NCBI GenBank assembly: GCA_024679635.1
Contig: JAIBDA010000090.1
Span: 1-5,358 of the forward strand
Reading direction: 5' to 3'
Length of the DNA: 5,358 nucleotides
Origin: Amphritea sp.
Lineage (GTDB): Bacteria; Pseudomonadota; Gammaproteobacteria; Pseudomonadales; Nitrincolaceae
Shown here: piece by piece, positions 1-5,358 of the stretch
Layout: each line of letters starts with the position of its first letter
Position numbering within the stretch: the first letter of the stretch is position 1
Translations under genes and position numbers: made by a program
The notes under the pieces: generated by a model
What the model was told of the DNA's origin: nothing
Databases searched by the model: none
What the model saw: only the letters and a program-made list of their open reading frames with translations

Positions 1-159
1 AGTGAAGTGCAACGTCAGCGGTTTGAAGAGCGGCAGAAGCAGATGAAACTGGCTCCGCTGCGCGGCGATGCCCACCTGGGTGCCGATGCAAAAGAGACCA
101 GTGAGACGCGCCGTGAATTGAAGCTACAGCTTCGTGAGGCCCAGCAAGAAAAGCGGTAA
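1..159 (+). CDS. C-terminal end of an unidentified protein (partial)
   Basis: An open frame enters from the left edge and ends at TAA 157-159, giving 52 residues of the C-terminus only. The tail is very rich in Glu, Gln, Arg and Lys (it begins SEVQRQRFEERQKQMK and ends LREAQQEKR). It has two charged stretches likely to be helical or coiled coil, separated by a short Gly/Ala/Asp-containing segment (APLRGDAHLGADA). No catalytic or family motif is visible, so I do not assign a function. The absence of internal stops and the hairpin 10 bases after the stop support a genuine gene end. It converges on the response regulator gene, with 55 bases between the two stop codons. Confidence 0.6.
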   Translation, partial: SEVQRQRFEERQKQMKLAPLRGDAHLGADAKETSETRRELKLQLREAQQEKR

Positions 160-168
160 AGCTTTTTA

Positions 169-199
169 GCTAAGAGGAATCTAATCCGTTCCTCTTAGC
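169..199. terminator. Intergenic hairpin between convergent genes, probable bidirectional terminator
   Basis: A perfect 11-bp inverted repeat, GCTAAGAGGAA (169-179) and TTCCTCTTAGC (189-199), encloses a 9-base loop. It fills the 55-base gap between the stop of the upstream plus-strand gene (159) and the stop of the response regulator gene on the minus strand (215). Position and symmetry suggest termination of transcription from both sides. Neither strand has a proper U-tract after the stem: the plus strand continues GCTGACAATTC and the minus strand TAAAAAGC. It may therefore be a weak or Rho-assisted terminator, or an mRNA 3'-end protecting stem. Confidence 0.55.
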
Positions 200-214
200 G
201 CTGACAATTCATTA

Positions 215-901
215 CTAGCAATCGAATCTATAACCGATGCCATGCACTGTGGTGATAATACGAGGCGCTTTGGCATCCAGTTCGATTACCTTACGCAGTT
301 TAGATATATGCTGATCCAGGGTTCGACTATTAGCATAGTAATCCCGCCCCCAACAATGATTAAACAGCGCATCACGATCCACCACCTTACCTCGCTGCTC
401 AAAGAGTAAGCGTAATATCTTCAAATCCCTCAGGCTTAATTCAAACACCTGCTGAGCCCTTAGCGCCCGTAACTCAGTCGGCCTGATCTGTAGATCATCC
501 ATAATAAAATTATCATTCTCTGCCATGCCCGCTACCGGACGCAAAGACCGTCGTGTCACTGCCCGTATCCTGGCGATCACTTCACGACTACCAAAAGGTT
601 TTTTAATGTAATCATCAGCCCCCAGCTCGAGTCCTAAAACCTGATCGATCTCTTCAGATTTAGCCGTAATAAAGATCACCGGAACCTGTTCGTTGTGCTG
701 ACGAATGCGTCGACAAACCGCATAACCGTCCTGTTTAGGCATCATGATATCCAACAACACCAGATCAGGCTCATGCTGTTGATAAAACTGCCAGGCCTGG
801 TCACCATCAGCCGCCTCGATACATTCATATCCCTCAGCTTCCAGCAGAGTCGCCAGCCCCTGACGAATATGTAAGTCATCTTCAGCAATTAATAGTTTCA
901 T
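215..901 (-). CDS. OmpR/PhoB-family response regulator transcription factor
   Basis: A 228-residue DNA-binding response regulator of typical family length. The receiver domain (about 1-118) has the acidic pocket E7-D8-D9, the phosphoacceptor D51 in LVLLDIMMPKQDG, T79 in IFITA and K101 in the KKPF motif, so all residues needed for phosphotransfer are present. The C-terminal winged helix (about 130-228) has a recognition helix near 192-206 (SRTLDQHISKLRK) and the wing hairpin ending TTVHGIGYRF, which marks the OmpR/PhoB class. The ATG at 901 overlaps the TGA of the upstream kinase gene in an ATGA, and only a weak Shine-Dalgarno (GGGTG) precedes it, so translation is probably coupled. The partner is almost certainly that kinase. 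Target genes are unknown, but the direct repeats ahead of the vWA gene are a candidate site for autoregulation. The family call is firm; the specific regulon is not determinable here. Confidence 0.95.
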   Translation of the reverse strand: MKLLIAEDDLHIRQGLATLLEAEGYECIEAADGDQAWQFYQQHEPDLVLLDIMMPKQDGYAVCRRIRQHNEQVPVIFITAKSEEIDQVLGLELGADDYIKKPFGSREVIARIRAVTRRSLRPVAGMAENDNFIMDDLQIRPTELRALRAQQVFELSLRDLKILRLLFEQRGKVVDRDALFNHCWGRDYYANSRTLDQHISKLRKVIELDAKAPRIITTVHGIGYRFDC

Positions 902-2700
902 AACACACCCGTCTCATCATCCAGTTCTCTGTCCGGCTTATCAATTAACATGGCTGTCGGCGTAGCCAGCCTCAGTAAAAAGCTGGCTCCCGACACCTCT
1001 GAGGAGCAAGGTTCCGCAGCCAGCTCCCCCTGATGCGCTCTGGCCAAATCTCTCGCCAACCCTAACCCGATACCCGTGCCACTCACTCCTTCCGTCAGTT
1101 TATCGCTGCCACGGTAGAAAGGTTCAAACAACTTTTCACGCTCGTCTACCGACACACCCGGTCCAAAGTCACTGACCCGAATATAGCTGCATAAGCGATC
1201 TGCCTCGCCCTCTTGCCAGCTACTGATATCGACAAACCGCCCCTCAGCAGCATATTTTTCACAGTTACTCAGCAGATTATTAAGAATCTGTTCCAATGCT
1301 TCACTGTCAAAATGACATAGCTGAGATGCCTTACCGGTAAAGCGTATCCTTAAATTGCGCGCGCTTAAGACCGGTGTAAACAGCTCCACAACCTGACCAA
1401 TACAGTTATCGATTATTCCTTGCTGATAGCGAACGCTAACGTCTTCGCGCTTAGATCGTGAGAAACTCAGTACATTTTCAATCAGGCGCGATAACCGCCC
1501 CGCTTCACTGCCGATTACCGCCAGATAGCGCTGCGCAACAGTCTCATCATCGGTAAGTTCCTGTTCTAACATCTCCGTATATAGCCGAACATTGGTGAGT
1601 GGAGTTTTCAATTCATGGGAGACCTGATTGACAAAATTCACCCGTTGCTCTGCTTCTCTCAACTCCCGGCTATGTTCGCGATACAAGAGATAAGCCAGCG
1701 TTGATAAACCCGCAGCCAACAACACTAATAATACGATCAGCCCCAGCCAACCGGTGATTACCACTGGCAGTTCTGCGGCATAGTATGCCAGACGCCAACT
1801 AGCCAACGGGTGACTCAAAGGCAAGGTTTGCAAAGGTTTTTGACCCTTAGCTGTAACCAGCGCACCTCCCCAACTATAAGCAACCTCACCCCGATCATTA
1901 ACCAAACGAATTTCACTATTCATTTCTAGCTCGGCGGTCACTGCCGTATCAACACCGGCAACTGAGCTGGAGGGCAACAAGTTAATCAGATCCGATAACA
2001 ACCGGGCAGAGTTCAGCGCAAAACCAACGGTATTTCCATCATTATCCTGCAACCAGAATATCTGTTGTAAACCCGCTTCTGCGTACCAGGCGATCCAGCC
2101 ATGGGGACGCTCCGGCGCGCTCAATTCGGCTGATTCAGATAACGCCTGAACTGAATCATTGGCACTGTATCTGGATTTTTGAGAAACCGAGTCGCTTAGT
2201 CTGGCGCTTTGCAACTCACCTTTATTCGCACCGGAATACCCCTGACTAACAGCACCCTGAGAACCGACCGGATCAGACGTCGGCATCGTGAAGCGCTCGG
2301 GATCGCGCAATAAATTACGGGTTAGTTCGACAAAACTCTGCTCTTGCCGATTCAAGGGTTGGTCTGATGGGGGAAAGCGACGCTCTCCGGTGGCAGACAA
2401 TACAAACACCTGCTTTACTGCGGCGGACTGATCGATAAACCGGCGCACGCTTTCAACCGTGTACCGCCCCTCCGTTTCCTGCTGCAACGCATCTGCCTGG
2501 CGAATAAAGCGTTGCTGCAACAAGAAAAAGTGCTCTTGAAACTGTGCATCAATGCTCTGCAACCGACCGGTTACCAGGTTGCTTAATTGATGAGCAACTA
2601 CCTGTTGCTGATCCAATTGCAGACGCACGCCAAACCAGGTCAGCAACAACAGAGGCAGTGCGATAATAATTGCGAGCAATAGTGGTGTTCGTCTTTTCAC
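898..2700 (-). CDS. Transmembrane sensor histidine kinase with large periplasmic sensor region
   Basis: A 600-residue inner-membrane histidine kinase. TM1 is about residues 6-25, a periplasmic region spans about 28-312, and TM2 is about 313-339. No clear HAMP domain is seen: a short charged linker (340-354) leads directly to the dimerisation domain with the H-box SHELKTPLTNVRLY, phosphoacceptor H362. The ATPase domain has an N-box around N475/N479 (NLLSNCEKY), G1 DFGPG 511-515, F-box LFEPFYRG 524-531 and G2 GTGIGLGL 541-548, so it should be catalytically competent. In the periplasmic region, VKQVFVLSATGERRFP (95-110) and IRLVNDRGEVAYSWG (264-278) resemble strands of PAS/Cache-like folds (inference). 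A Ser-rich stretch at about 141-195 interrupts them. The start is GTG at 2700, preceded by a good Shine-Dalgarno GGAAGGA; I saw no in-frame ATG just upstream. It is 74 bases downstream of the vWA gene and overlaps the regulator gene by 4 bases, as in an operon. The ligand is unknown. Confidence 0.93.
   Translation of the reverse strand: MKRRTPLLLAIIIALPLLLLTWFGVRLQLDQQQVVAHQLSNLVTGRLQSIDAQFQEHFFLLQQRFIRQADALQQETEGRYTVESVRRFIDQSAAVKQVFVLSATGERRFPPSDQPLNRQEQSFVELTRNLLRDPERFTMPTSDPVGSQGAVSQGYSGANKGELQSARLSDSVSQKSRYSANDSVQALSESAELSAPERPHGWIAWYAEAGLQQIFWLQDNDGNTVGFALNSARLLSDLINLLPSSSVAGVDTAVTAELEMNSEIRLVNDRGEVAYSWGGALVTAKGQKPLQTLPLSHPLASWRLAYYAAELPVVITGWLGLIVLLVLLAAGLSTLAYLLYREHSRELREAEQRVNFVNQVSHELKTPLTNVRLYTEMLEQELTDDETVAQRYLAVIGSEAGRLSRLIENVLSFSRSKREDVSVRYQQGIIDNCIGQVVELFTPVLSARNLRIRFTGKASQLCHFDSEALEQILNNLLSNCEKYAAEGRFVDISSWQEGEADRLCSYIRVSDFGPGVSVDEREKLFEPFYRGSDKLTEGVSGTGIGLGLARDLARAHQGELAAEPCSSEVSGASFLLRLATPTAMLIDKPDRELDDETGVL
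2113..2280 (-). other. Ser-rich, low-complexity insert in the kinase periplasmic region
   Basis: This stretch encodes about residues 141-196 of the kinase (from TSDPVGSQGAVSQGYSG to SESAELSAPERP). It is dominated by Ser, Gly, Gln, Ala and Asn, has almost no large hydrophobic residues and is likely disordered. It lies between two segments that look like folded sensor strands. It reads as an in-frame linker or insertion, not a frameshift, because the frame stays open and the typical kinase sequence resumes after it. Confidence 0.5.
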
Positions 2701-2722
2701 AGGTCCTTCCGGTGGCGTGAAA

Positions 2723-2751
2723 CGGGGATCTAACGCCTTCGTCCATCCCCG
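2723..2751 (-). other. mRNA hairpin between the vWA and kinase genes
   Basis: The 7-bp arms CGGGGAT (2723-2729) and ATCCCCG (2745-2751) enclose 15 bases, within which ACG and CGT can pair around a 4-base loop. On the minus strand the stem is followed by only three T residues and then, about 10 bases on, by the kinase Shine-Dalgarno. It may act as a partial terminator or a processing/stability element that sets kinase level relative to the vWA protein. No experimental support can be inferred from sequence alone. Confidence 0.4.
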
Positions 2752-2769
2752 CTCACTCTCTTTTTATGC

Positions 2770-2783
2770 GCGTATTAATACGC
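2770..2783. repeat. 14-bp perfect palindrome across the vWA stop codon
   Basis: GCGTATTAATACGC is a perfect palindrome that contains the TAA stop of the vWA gene (2775-2777). It could be a small hairpin at the mRNA 3' end or a chance product of the codons for the C-terminal residues (QQAY, stop). There is no loop and no U-tract on the minus strand, so it is not a classical terminator. Confidence 0.4.
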
Positions 2784-4121
2784 CTGCTGAGTGGCTCGCT
2801 TATACTGGCGTGCTTTCAACTCTTTACGCTGTTTATTCCAGTTCTGATCAGACTCCAGCGCTTGCGCATCCTGTCGGGCTTCTTCTTCCTGTTCTTGCAA
2901 GCGGGGTGAGTTCAACGACTTAGCCTGAGACCCCAGATACGACGCGCTATCCTGAAGAATTTTCTTCGCTCCTTTCAGGTCTCCGCTATCCCGAGCCTCA
3001 ATCGCATCACGACTGTATTCATTTGCCACCTGCTCAACCGCCGCTTCAAGTGCCTTATCATCCCGGGCAGCTTTCACTTCCAGCTGAGAACGACTGAAAC
3101 GAGCAATACTCTGACCGGCTAACTGTTCCTGATTCTGAGTCAGCAGATTATCGTAATGAACGTTCACCGAAACGAGCTCAAGCTCGGTTTCGGCCTGTTG
3201 TTCAGGCACTTCTACCTCAAGAATAACGAATTTTTCCTGCTCGCTATACAACTGATTCAGTCGGGTTGTTACCCGGTTACCAATGATCTCACTTTCACGC
3301 CCCAACAAACGAATAGGCTTTACACCGTTGCGGCAATGAATCTCTATATTTACACCCTGTGCAACCACTGACAGCACATCGCCAAATTCATACTGAAATA
3401 CTGACGCCAGATCTTCAGCGTTTTCAACAAAAGCGTGATTACCATCACTAAAACCCGCCAAACGAGTCATCAGGTCTTCGTTATAACCCAGCCCTAATCC
3501 GATAGTGGTCACACTGATCCCTTCTTTCGCTAACGAAGCACCCAGCTCGCCCAGCTCTGACGCAGATTGAGGGCCGACATTAGCCAAACCATCTGACAGT
3601 AAAATAACCCGGTTTACCTTATTCCGGCTGAGAAACTTACGCAGCTCATTCGCCCCTTTACTGACGCCGGCAAACAGCGCGGTATTGCCATTCGCCTGGA
3701 CATTACGAATCGCATTATAAATAGCCCGCTGGTCACGTACCTGTGTCGCTGGCACTACTACCTGCACTCTTGAATCGTAACTCACCACGGACACAGTATC
3801 CCGTTCATCAAGGCGCTTAATCGCCATGATAGCGGCTTCACGGGCATACTGAATTTTATCACCGCGCATTGAGCCCGACTTATCTAAAACAATCGCCACA
3901 TTGGCCGCTATCCGTGCCTGCTTATCCTGCTGTTTAAAGCCTTCCAGTGACACTTTGATAAACGCCCGATGACTTTGCTCTGCTTCCATCACCGGGGTGG
4001 CCAGATTAATATTCAGATTCACCTGATTAGCCTGGACCAGCGCCGGCAGCAGGCTCAGTAAAACAAATCCGAATGTCCGTAGAGTTCGTCTTAACATATG
4101 CTTGTCAGATTGAGTGTTCAT
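2775..4121 (-). CDS. Secreted von Willebrand factor A (vWA) domain protein with intact MIDAS site
   Basis: A 448-residue exported protein. I chose ATG at 4121 because AGGAA lies 7 bases ahead of it; a TTG six bases further upstream (4127) would be too close to that site. A signal peptide is clear: basic MLRRTLR (9-15), hydrophobic core 17-28 and probable cleavage after VQA (31). The vWA domain (about 72-246) carries all MIDAS residues: D80-x-S82-x-S84 in VLDKSGSM, T147 in NGNTALF and D177 in LLSDG, so it should bind a divalent metal. A beta-rich region follows (about 250-350), then a charged helical/coiled-coil tail (356-448) rich in Lys, Glu, Gln and Ala. There is no C-terminal membrane helix or lipobox, so it is predicted to be soluble in the periplasm. 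The overall type is that of COG2304-like vWA proteins (YfbK and relatives). It is the first gene of a likely operon with the kinase and regulator, suggesting a sensing partner or output of that system (inference). Confidence 0.9.
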   Translation of the reverse strand: MNTQSDKHMLRRTLRTFGFVLLSLLPALVQANQVNLNINLATPVMEAEQSHRAFIKVSLEGFKQQDKQARIAANVAIVLDKSGSMRGDKIQYAREAAIMAIKRLDERDTVSVVSYDSRVQVVVPATQVRDQRAIYNAIRNVQANGNTALFAGVSKGANELRKFLSRNKVNRVILLSDGLANVGPQSASELGELGASLAKEGISVTTIGLGLGYNEDLMTRLAGFSDGNHAFVENAEDLASVFQYEFGDVLSVVAQGVNIEIHCRNGVKPIRLLGRESEIIGNRVTTRLNQLYSEQEKFVILEVEVPEQQAETELELVSVNVHYDNLLTQNQEQLAGQSIARFSRSQLEVKAARDDKALEAAVEQVANEYSRDAIEARDSGDLKGAKKILQDSASYLGSQAKSLNSPRLQEQEEEARQDAQALESDQNWNKQRKELKARQYKRATQQAY

Positions 4122-4141
4122 GATCAAATTCCTGAGTTGAG

Positions 4142-4197
4142 AGTATAGTGGATCAACGCCACCGCTGTATTTACTCTACGCTCAGCCCAACAGTGAA
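4142..4197 (-). promoter_or_regulatory. Candidate promoters for the vWA-kinase-regulator operon
   Basis: On the minus strand TATACT (4142-4147) matches the sigma70 -10 consensus at 5 of 6 positions, with a poor -35 (AATACA, 18-base spacer). A second possibility is TTCACT (4192-4197), an 18-base spacer and TAAATA (4168-4173), which would place the 11-bp repeats closer to the -35. Both have a weak element, as is common for activator-dependent promoters. The choice between them is not decided by the sequence. Confidence 0.35.
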
Positions 4198-4210
4198 AAG
4201 TCAGATGAAA

Positions 4211-4237
4211 CTAACAATTTTGTAAGAAATTTGTAAA
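4211..4237. promoter_or_regulatory. 11-bp-period direct repeats, candidate OmpR-family (CpxR-like) response regulator box
   Basis: On the plus strand TTTGTAA occurs at 4219-4225 and again at 4230-4236, exactly 11 bases apart, giving GTAAG-N6-GTAAA. A degenerate third unit, CTAAC at 4211-4215, keeps the same phase. Direct repeats one helical turn apart are the binding geometry of OmpR/PhoB-class regulators, and GTAAA pairs with a short spacer are the known CpxR motif. The site lies about 90-110 bases upstream of the vWA start, in the only intergenic gap before an operon that encodes such a regulator. Autoregulation is the likely role; binding by another regulator such as a CpxR homologue is equally compatible. 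Confidence 0.5.
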
Positions 4238-4278
4238 AGCATCGGTGCCACCCCAAATAACTCTTTCCCTTAACAAGC

Positions 4279-4298
4279 TGCCATCAGGCCTGATGGCA
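4279..4298. repeat. 20-bp perfect palindrome spanning the finR stop codon, possible terminator stem
   Basis: The arms TGCCATCAGG (4279-4288) and CCTGATGGCA (4289-4298) form a perfect palindrome that includes the last codons and the TGA (4284-4286) of the LysR gene. As RNA it can fold into an 8-bp stem with a GGCC loop. On the minus strand the following bases (GCTTGTTAAGGG) are not a U-tract, so intrinsic termination is uncertain. It could separate finR transcription from the vWA operon downstream, protect the mRNA end, or be a protein-binding palindrome. Confidence 0.5.
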
Positions 4299-5162
4299 TA
4301 ATTCGATCCACCGTTCAATTCCCGCGCTTCGATATTTATGACGATTTATCACCAGATAAAGTTGTCGACTGAAATCTCGCCCAGCAACGCGTAACGGCAC
4401 CAAGGTCCCCAGCTCAAAAGATTCCCGCAATGCAATACTCGATAAACAACCTATGCCTAAACCTTCTGCAACAGCCCGTTTAATCGATTCAGCGTGTTCC
4501 AGTTCCAACAGTACATTCAGCCCCGACAACAATCCATGCAACGCCCAGTCAAACGCTTGACGGGTGCCTGAGCCCTGTTCCCGAAGAATCCAACTAGCCG
4601 ACAGCAGATCAGTATCACTGAGTTGTTGCTTACCGGCCAGCGGATGATCAGGCGCACAAAACACTTCTAACTGGTCTCTTCGCCAGGGTACCACTTCCAG
4701 ATCAGGATGCTGAATCTCCCCCTCAACCAGACCGATATCCAGGTCGAAATTAATCAACCGGGCCACGATAGCCGATGTATTAGCTACCTGAAGATCCAGT
4801 TTGGCTTTTGGCTGCTCATCCAGATAGCGCGCAATTAAGCCCACCGCCAGATAATTACCAATCGTCATAGTGGCGCCGATCTTCAGCTCCCCTACCACCT
4901 GATGTTGCGCCATATCCAGCTCCAGGCTCTGTGCGCGCTCTAGCAACGCTTCAGCTCTGGGTCGCAATAAGCGGCCCAGTTCATTAATCTTTAACCGCTT
5001 ACCCGCCCGATCAAACAGCTGTATATCAAACTGATCTTCCAAATCACGCAGCGCGCCGCTAGCCGCCGACTGTGACATCGATAAGCTATCCGCTGCACGG
5101 GTGATATTGTCAAAGTGAGCTACCGCCAGAAACACTTCTAACTGACGTAATGTATATTTCAT
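4284..5162 (-). CDS. finR: LysR-family transcriptional regulator, FinR/YeiE type
   Basis: A 292-residue LysR-type regulator of normal length. The N-terminal winged helix-turn-helix (about 1-62) includes TLRQLEVFLAVA, the recognition region SMSQSAASGALRDLE (28-42) and LFDRAGKRLKIN (49-60). A linker helix (63-85) and a two-lobed effector domain (about 91-292) follow, with GATMTIGNYLA (96-106), WILREQGSGTR (191-201) and GLGIGCLS (234-241). The last three are shared, from memory, with E. coli YeiE and Pseudomonas FinR. It is divergent from fpr, which is the FinR arrangement; in Pseudomonas, FinR activates fpr under superoxide/redox stress. YeiE-group regulators are linked to sulfite and related anion sensing, so a small anion or sulfur compound is a plausible effector (inference). 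ATG at 5162 begins the MKYTLRQLEVF helix at the usual distance; its Shine-Dalgarno (GGAAA, about 10 bases upstream) is weak. The family call is firm; the orthology is strong by context. Confidence 0.88.
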   Translation of the reverse strand: MKYTLRQLEVFLAVAHFDNITRAADSLSMSQSAASGALRDLEDQFDIQLFDRAGKRLKINELGRLLRPRAEALLERAQSLELDMAQHQVVGELKIGATMTIGNYLAVGLIARYLDEQPKAKLDLQVANTSAIVARLINFDLDIGLVEGEIQHPDLEVVPWRRDQLEVFCAPDHPLAGKQQLSDTDLLSASWILREQGSGTRQAFDWALHGLLSGLNVLLELEHAESIKRAVAEGLGIGCLSSIALRESFELGTLVPLRVAGRDFSRQLYLVINRHKYRSAGIERWIELCHQA

Positions 5163-5174
5163 TATCTGTTTTTC

Positions 5175-5198
5175 CGATTACGTTTATCCGAATAATCG
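5175..5198. promoter_or_regulatory. Dyad in the finR-fpr divergent region, candidate FinR operator
   Basis: CGATTA (5175-5180) and TAATCG (5193-5198) form an inverted repeat with a 12-base spacer. An offset imperfect palindrome, TTATCCGAATAA (5184-5195), lies inside it. AT-rich dyads of this span in a divergent LysR/target region resemble LysR T-N11-A operators. The right arm overlaps the proposed finR -10 (5192-5197), consistent with negative autoregulation, while fpr is transcribed away on the other side. Confidence 0.4.
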
Positions 5199-5221
5199 TC
5201 TTTAACAATATAACAGTCCAA
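5192..5221 (-). promoter_or_regulatory. Candidate finR promoter
   Basis: On the minus strand TTGGAC (5216-5221) is followed after 18 bases by GATTAT (5192-5197), a moderate sigma70-like pair (3 of 6 and 4 of 6 consensus bases). It would give a leader of roughly 25 bases before the ATG. The overlap with the dyad fits autoregulation. The assignment is by eye only. Confidence 0.3.
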
Positions 5222-5229
5222 CCTACTAT
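5201..5229 (+). promoter_or_regulatory. Candidate fpr promoter
   Basis: TTTAAC (5201-5206), a 17-base spacer and TACTAT (5224-5229) form a possible sigma70 promoter with a weak -35, as expected for a gene that needs an activator such as FinR. It would give an fpr leader of about 70 bases that includes the hairpin at 5262-5282. Other AT-rich hexamers nearby (TATTAA at 5252-5257) could serve instead. Confidence 0.3.
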
Positions 5230-5261
5230 GCACTTAAGGAATAGACACTAATATTAAAACT

Positions 5262-5282
5262 CTGAATCAACACAGGATTCAG
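5262..5282 (+). promoter_or_regulatory. Hairpin in the fpr 5' leader
   Basis: CTGAATC (5262-5268) and GATTCAG (5276-5282) pair perfectly around a 7-base loop (AACACAG). The stem ends 12 bases before the fpr Shine-Dalgarno GAGGT (5295-5299). It could affect mRNA stability or translation start, or at the DNA level be an inverted-repeat protein site. No U-tract sufficient for termination follows (GATATTTTTGAGG has five T residues, but some 7 bases after the stem). Confidence 0.4.
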
Positions 5283-5305
5283 TCGGATATTTTTGAGGTA
5301 GCTCC

Positions 5306-5358
5306 ATGTCAAACATCGGTCGTGAAGAAGTACTCAGCGTACATCACTGGAACGATAC
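5306..5358 (+). CDS. fpr: Ferredoxin-NADP+ reductase, N-terminus only (partial)
   Basis: ATG at 5306 follows a good Shine-Dalgarno GAGGT with a 7-base gap and opens 17 codons plus two bases before the right edge. The peptide MSNIGREEVLSVHHWND matches the characteristic start of Pseudomonas/Azotobacter Fpr proteins (recalled form MSN...ERVLSVHHWNDTLFSF). The enzyme is a cytosolic FAD flavoprotein that moves electrons between NADPH and ferredoxin or flavodoxin, supporting Fe-S cluster repair and the oxidative-stress response. The FAD and NADP sites are beyond the window, so identification rests on the N-terminal match and on the divergent finR-type regulator, a known pairing. Confidence 0.85.
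   Translation, partial: MSNIGREEVLSVHHWND

Noticed and set aside
340..354. Possible compositional break between the kinase TM2 and the catalytic core (protein residues), as a fusion or frameshift
   Set aside because: The frame is continuous, and a short linker without HAMP is common among histidine kinases.
2549..2746. Minus-strand open frame of 65 codons overlapping the kinase start
   Set aside because: It is in a different frame over the kinase signal/TM1 coding region, which has a better start, a good ribosome site and clear membrane-protein content.
2717..2923. Plus-strand open frame of 68 codons
   Set aside because: It lies mostly antisense to the 3' end of the vWA gene, has no clear ribosome site or family motif, and its sequence is explained by the coding frame on the other strand.
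3156..3371. Plus-strand open frame of 71 codons inside the vWA gene
   Set aside because: It is fully antisense to a well-supported domain-bearing gene, with no ribosome site or recognisable product.
1..5358. Mobile element, phage, CRISPR or defence system
   Set aside because: No transposase, integrase, terminal repeats, spaced repeats or defence-family motifs are seen. The vWA protein is exported and sits with a two-component pair, unlike vWA proteins of MoxR-ATPase or ternary defence systems, and no AAA+ ATPase partner is present.

Overview
The window looks like chromosomal DNA of a gammaproteobacterium of moderate GC content, most likely in the Pseudomonadales/Oceanospirillales range. The best taxonomic clue is the right edge. 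There, the first codons of a Pseudomonas/Azotobacter-type ferredoxin-NADP+ reductase (fpr) lie divergent from a LysR-family regulator of the FinR/YeiE type, an arrangement known from Pseudomonas. I see no transposase, integrase, phage gene, tRNA, rRNA or CRISPR array.

Layout from left to right: (1) bases 1-159 are the C-terminal end of an unidentified plus-strand gene with a charged helical tail. (2) A strong 11-bp-stem hairpin sits in the short gap between this gene and the convergent gene that follows. (3) A minus-strand cluster is read right to left: a secreted von Willebrand factor A (vWA) protein with a complete MIDAS metal site (4121-2775), a membrane sensor histidine kinase (2700-898) and an OmpR/PhoB-type response regulator (901-215). 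The kinase and regulator genes overlap by four bases (ATGA). (4) A 162-bp gap upstream of the vWA gene holds an 11-bp-period direct repeat built on TTTGTAA, the usual geometry of an OmpR-family (CpxR-like) binding site, plus weak promoter candidates. (5) A minus-strand LysR regulator of finR type (5162-4284) has a perfect 20-bp palindrome across its stop codon. (6) A 143-bp divergent control region carries a 24-bp dyad on the finR side and a 7-bp-stem hairpin in the fpr leader. (7) The first 17 codons of fpr run off the right edge.

Two functional modules meet here. The finR-fpr pair is a known kind of redox-stress unit in which the LysR protein activates the reductase gene. The vWA-kinase-regulator cluster reads as an envelope-sensing system: a periplasmic MIDAS protein is co-transcribed with a kinase that has a large periplasmic sensor region. 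The natural hypothesis is that the vWA protein is a ligand-binding partner of the kinase, or an effector output, and that the regulator feeds back on its own operon through the direct repeats. The signal sensed cannot be read from the sequence.
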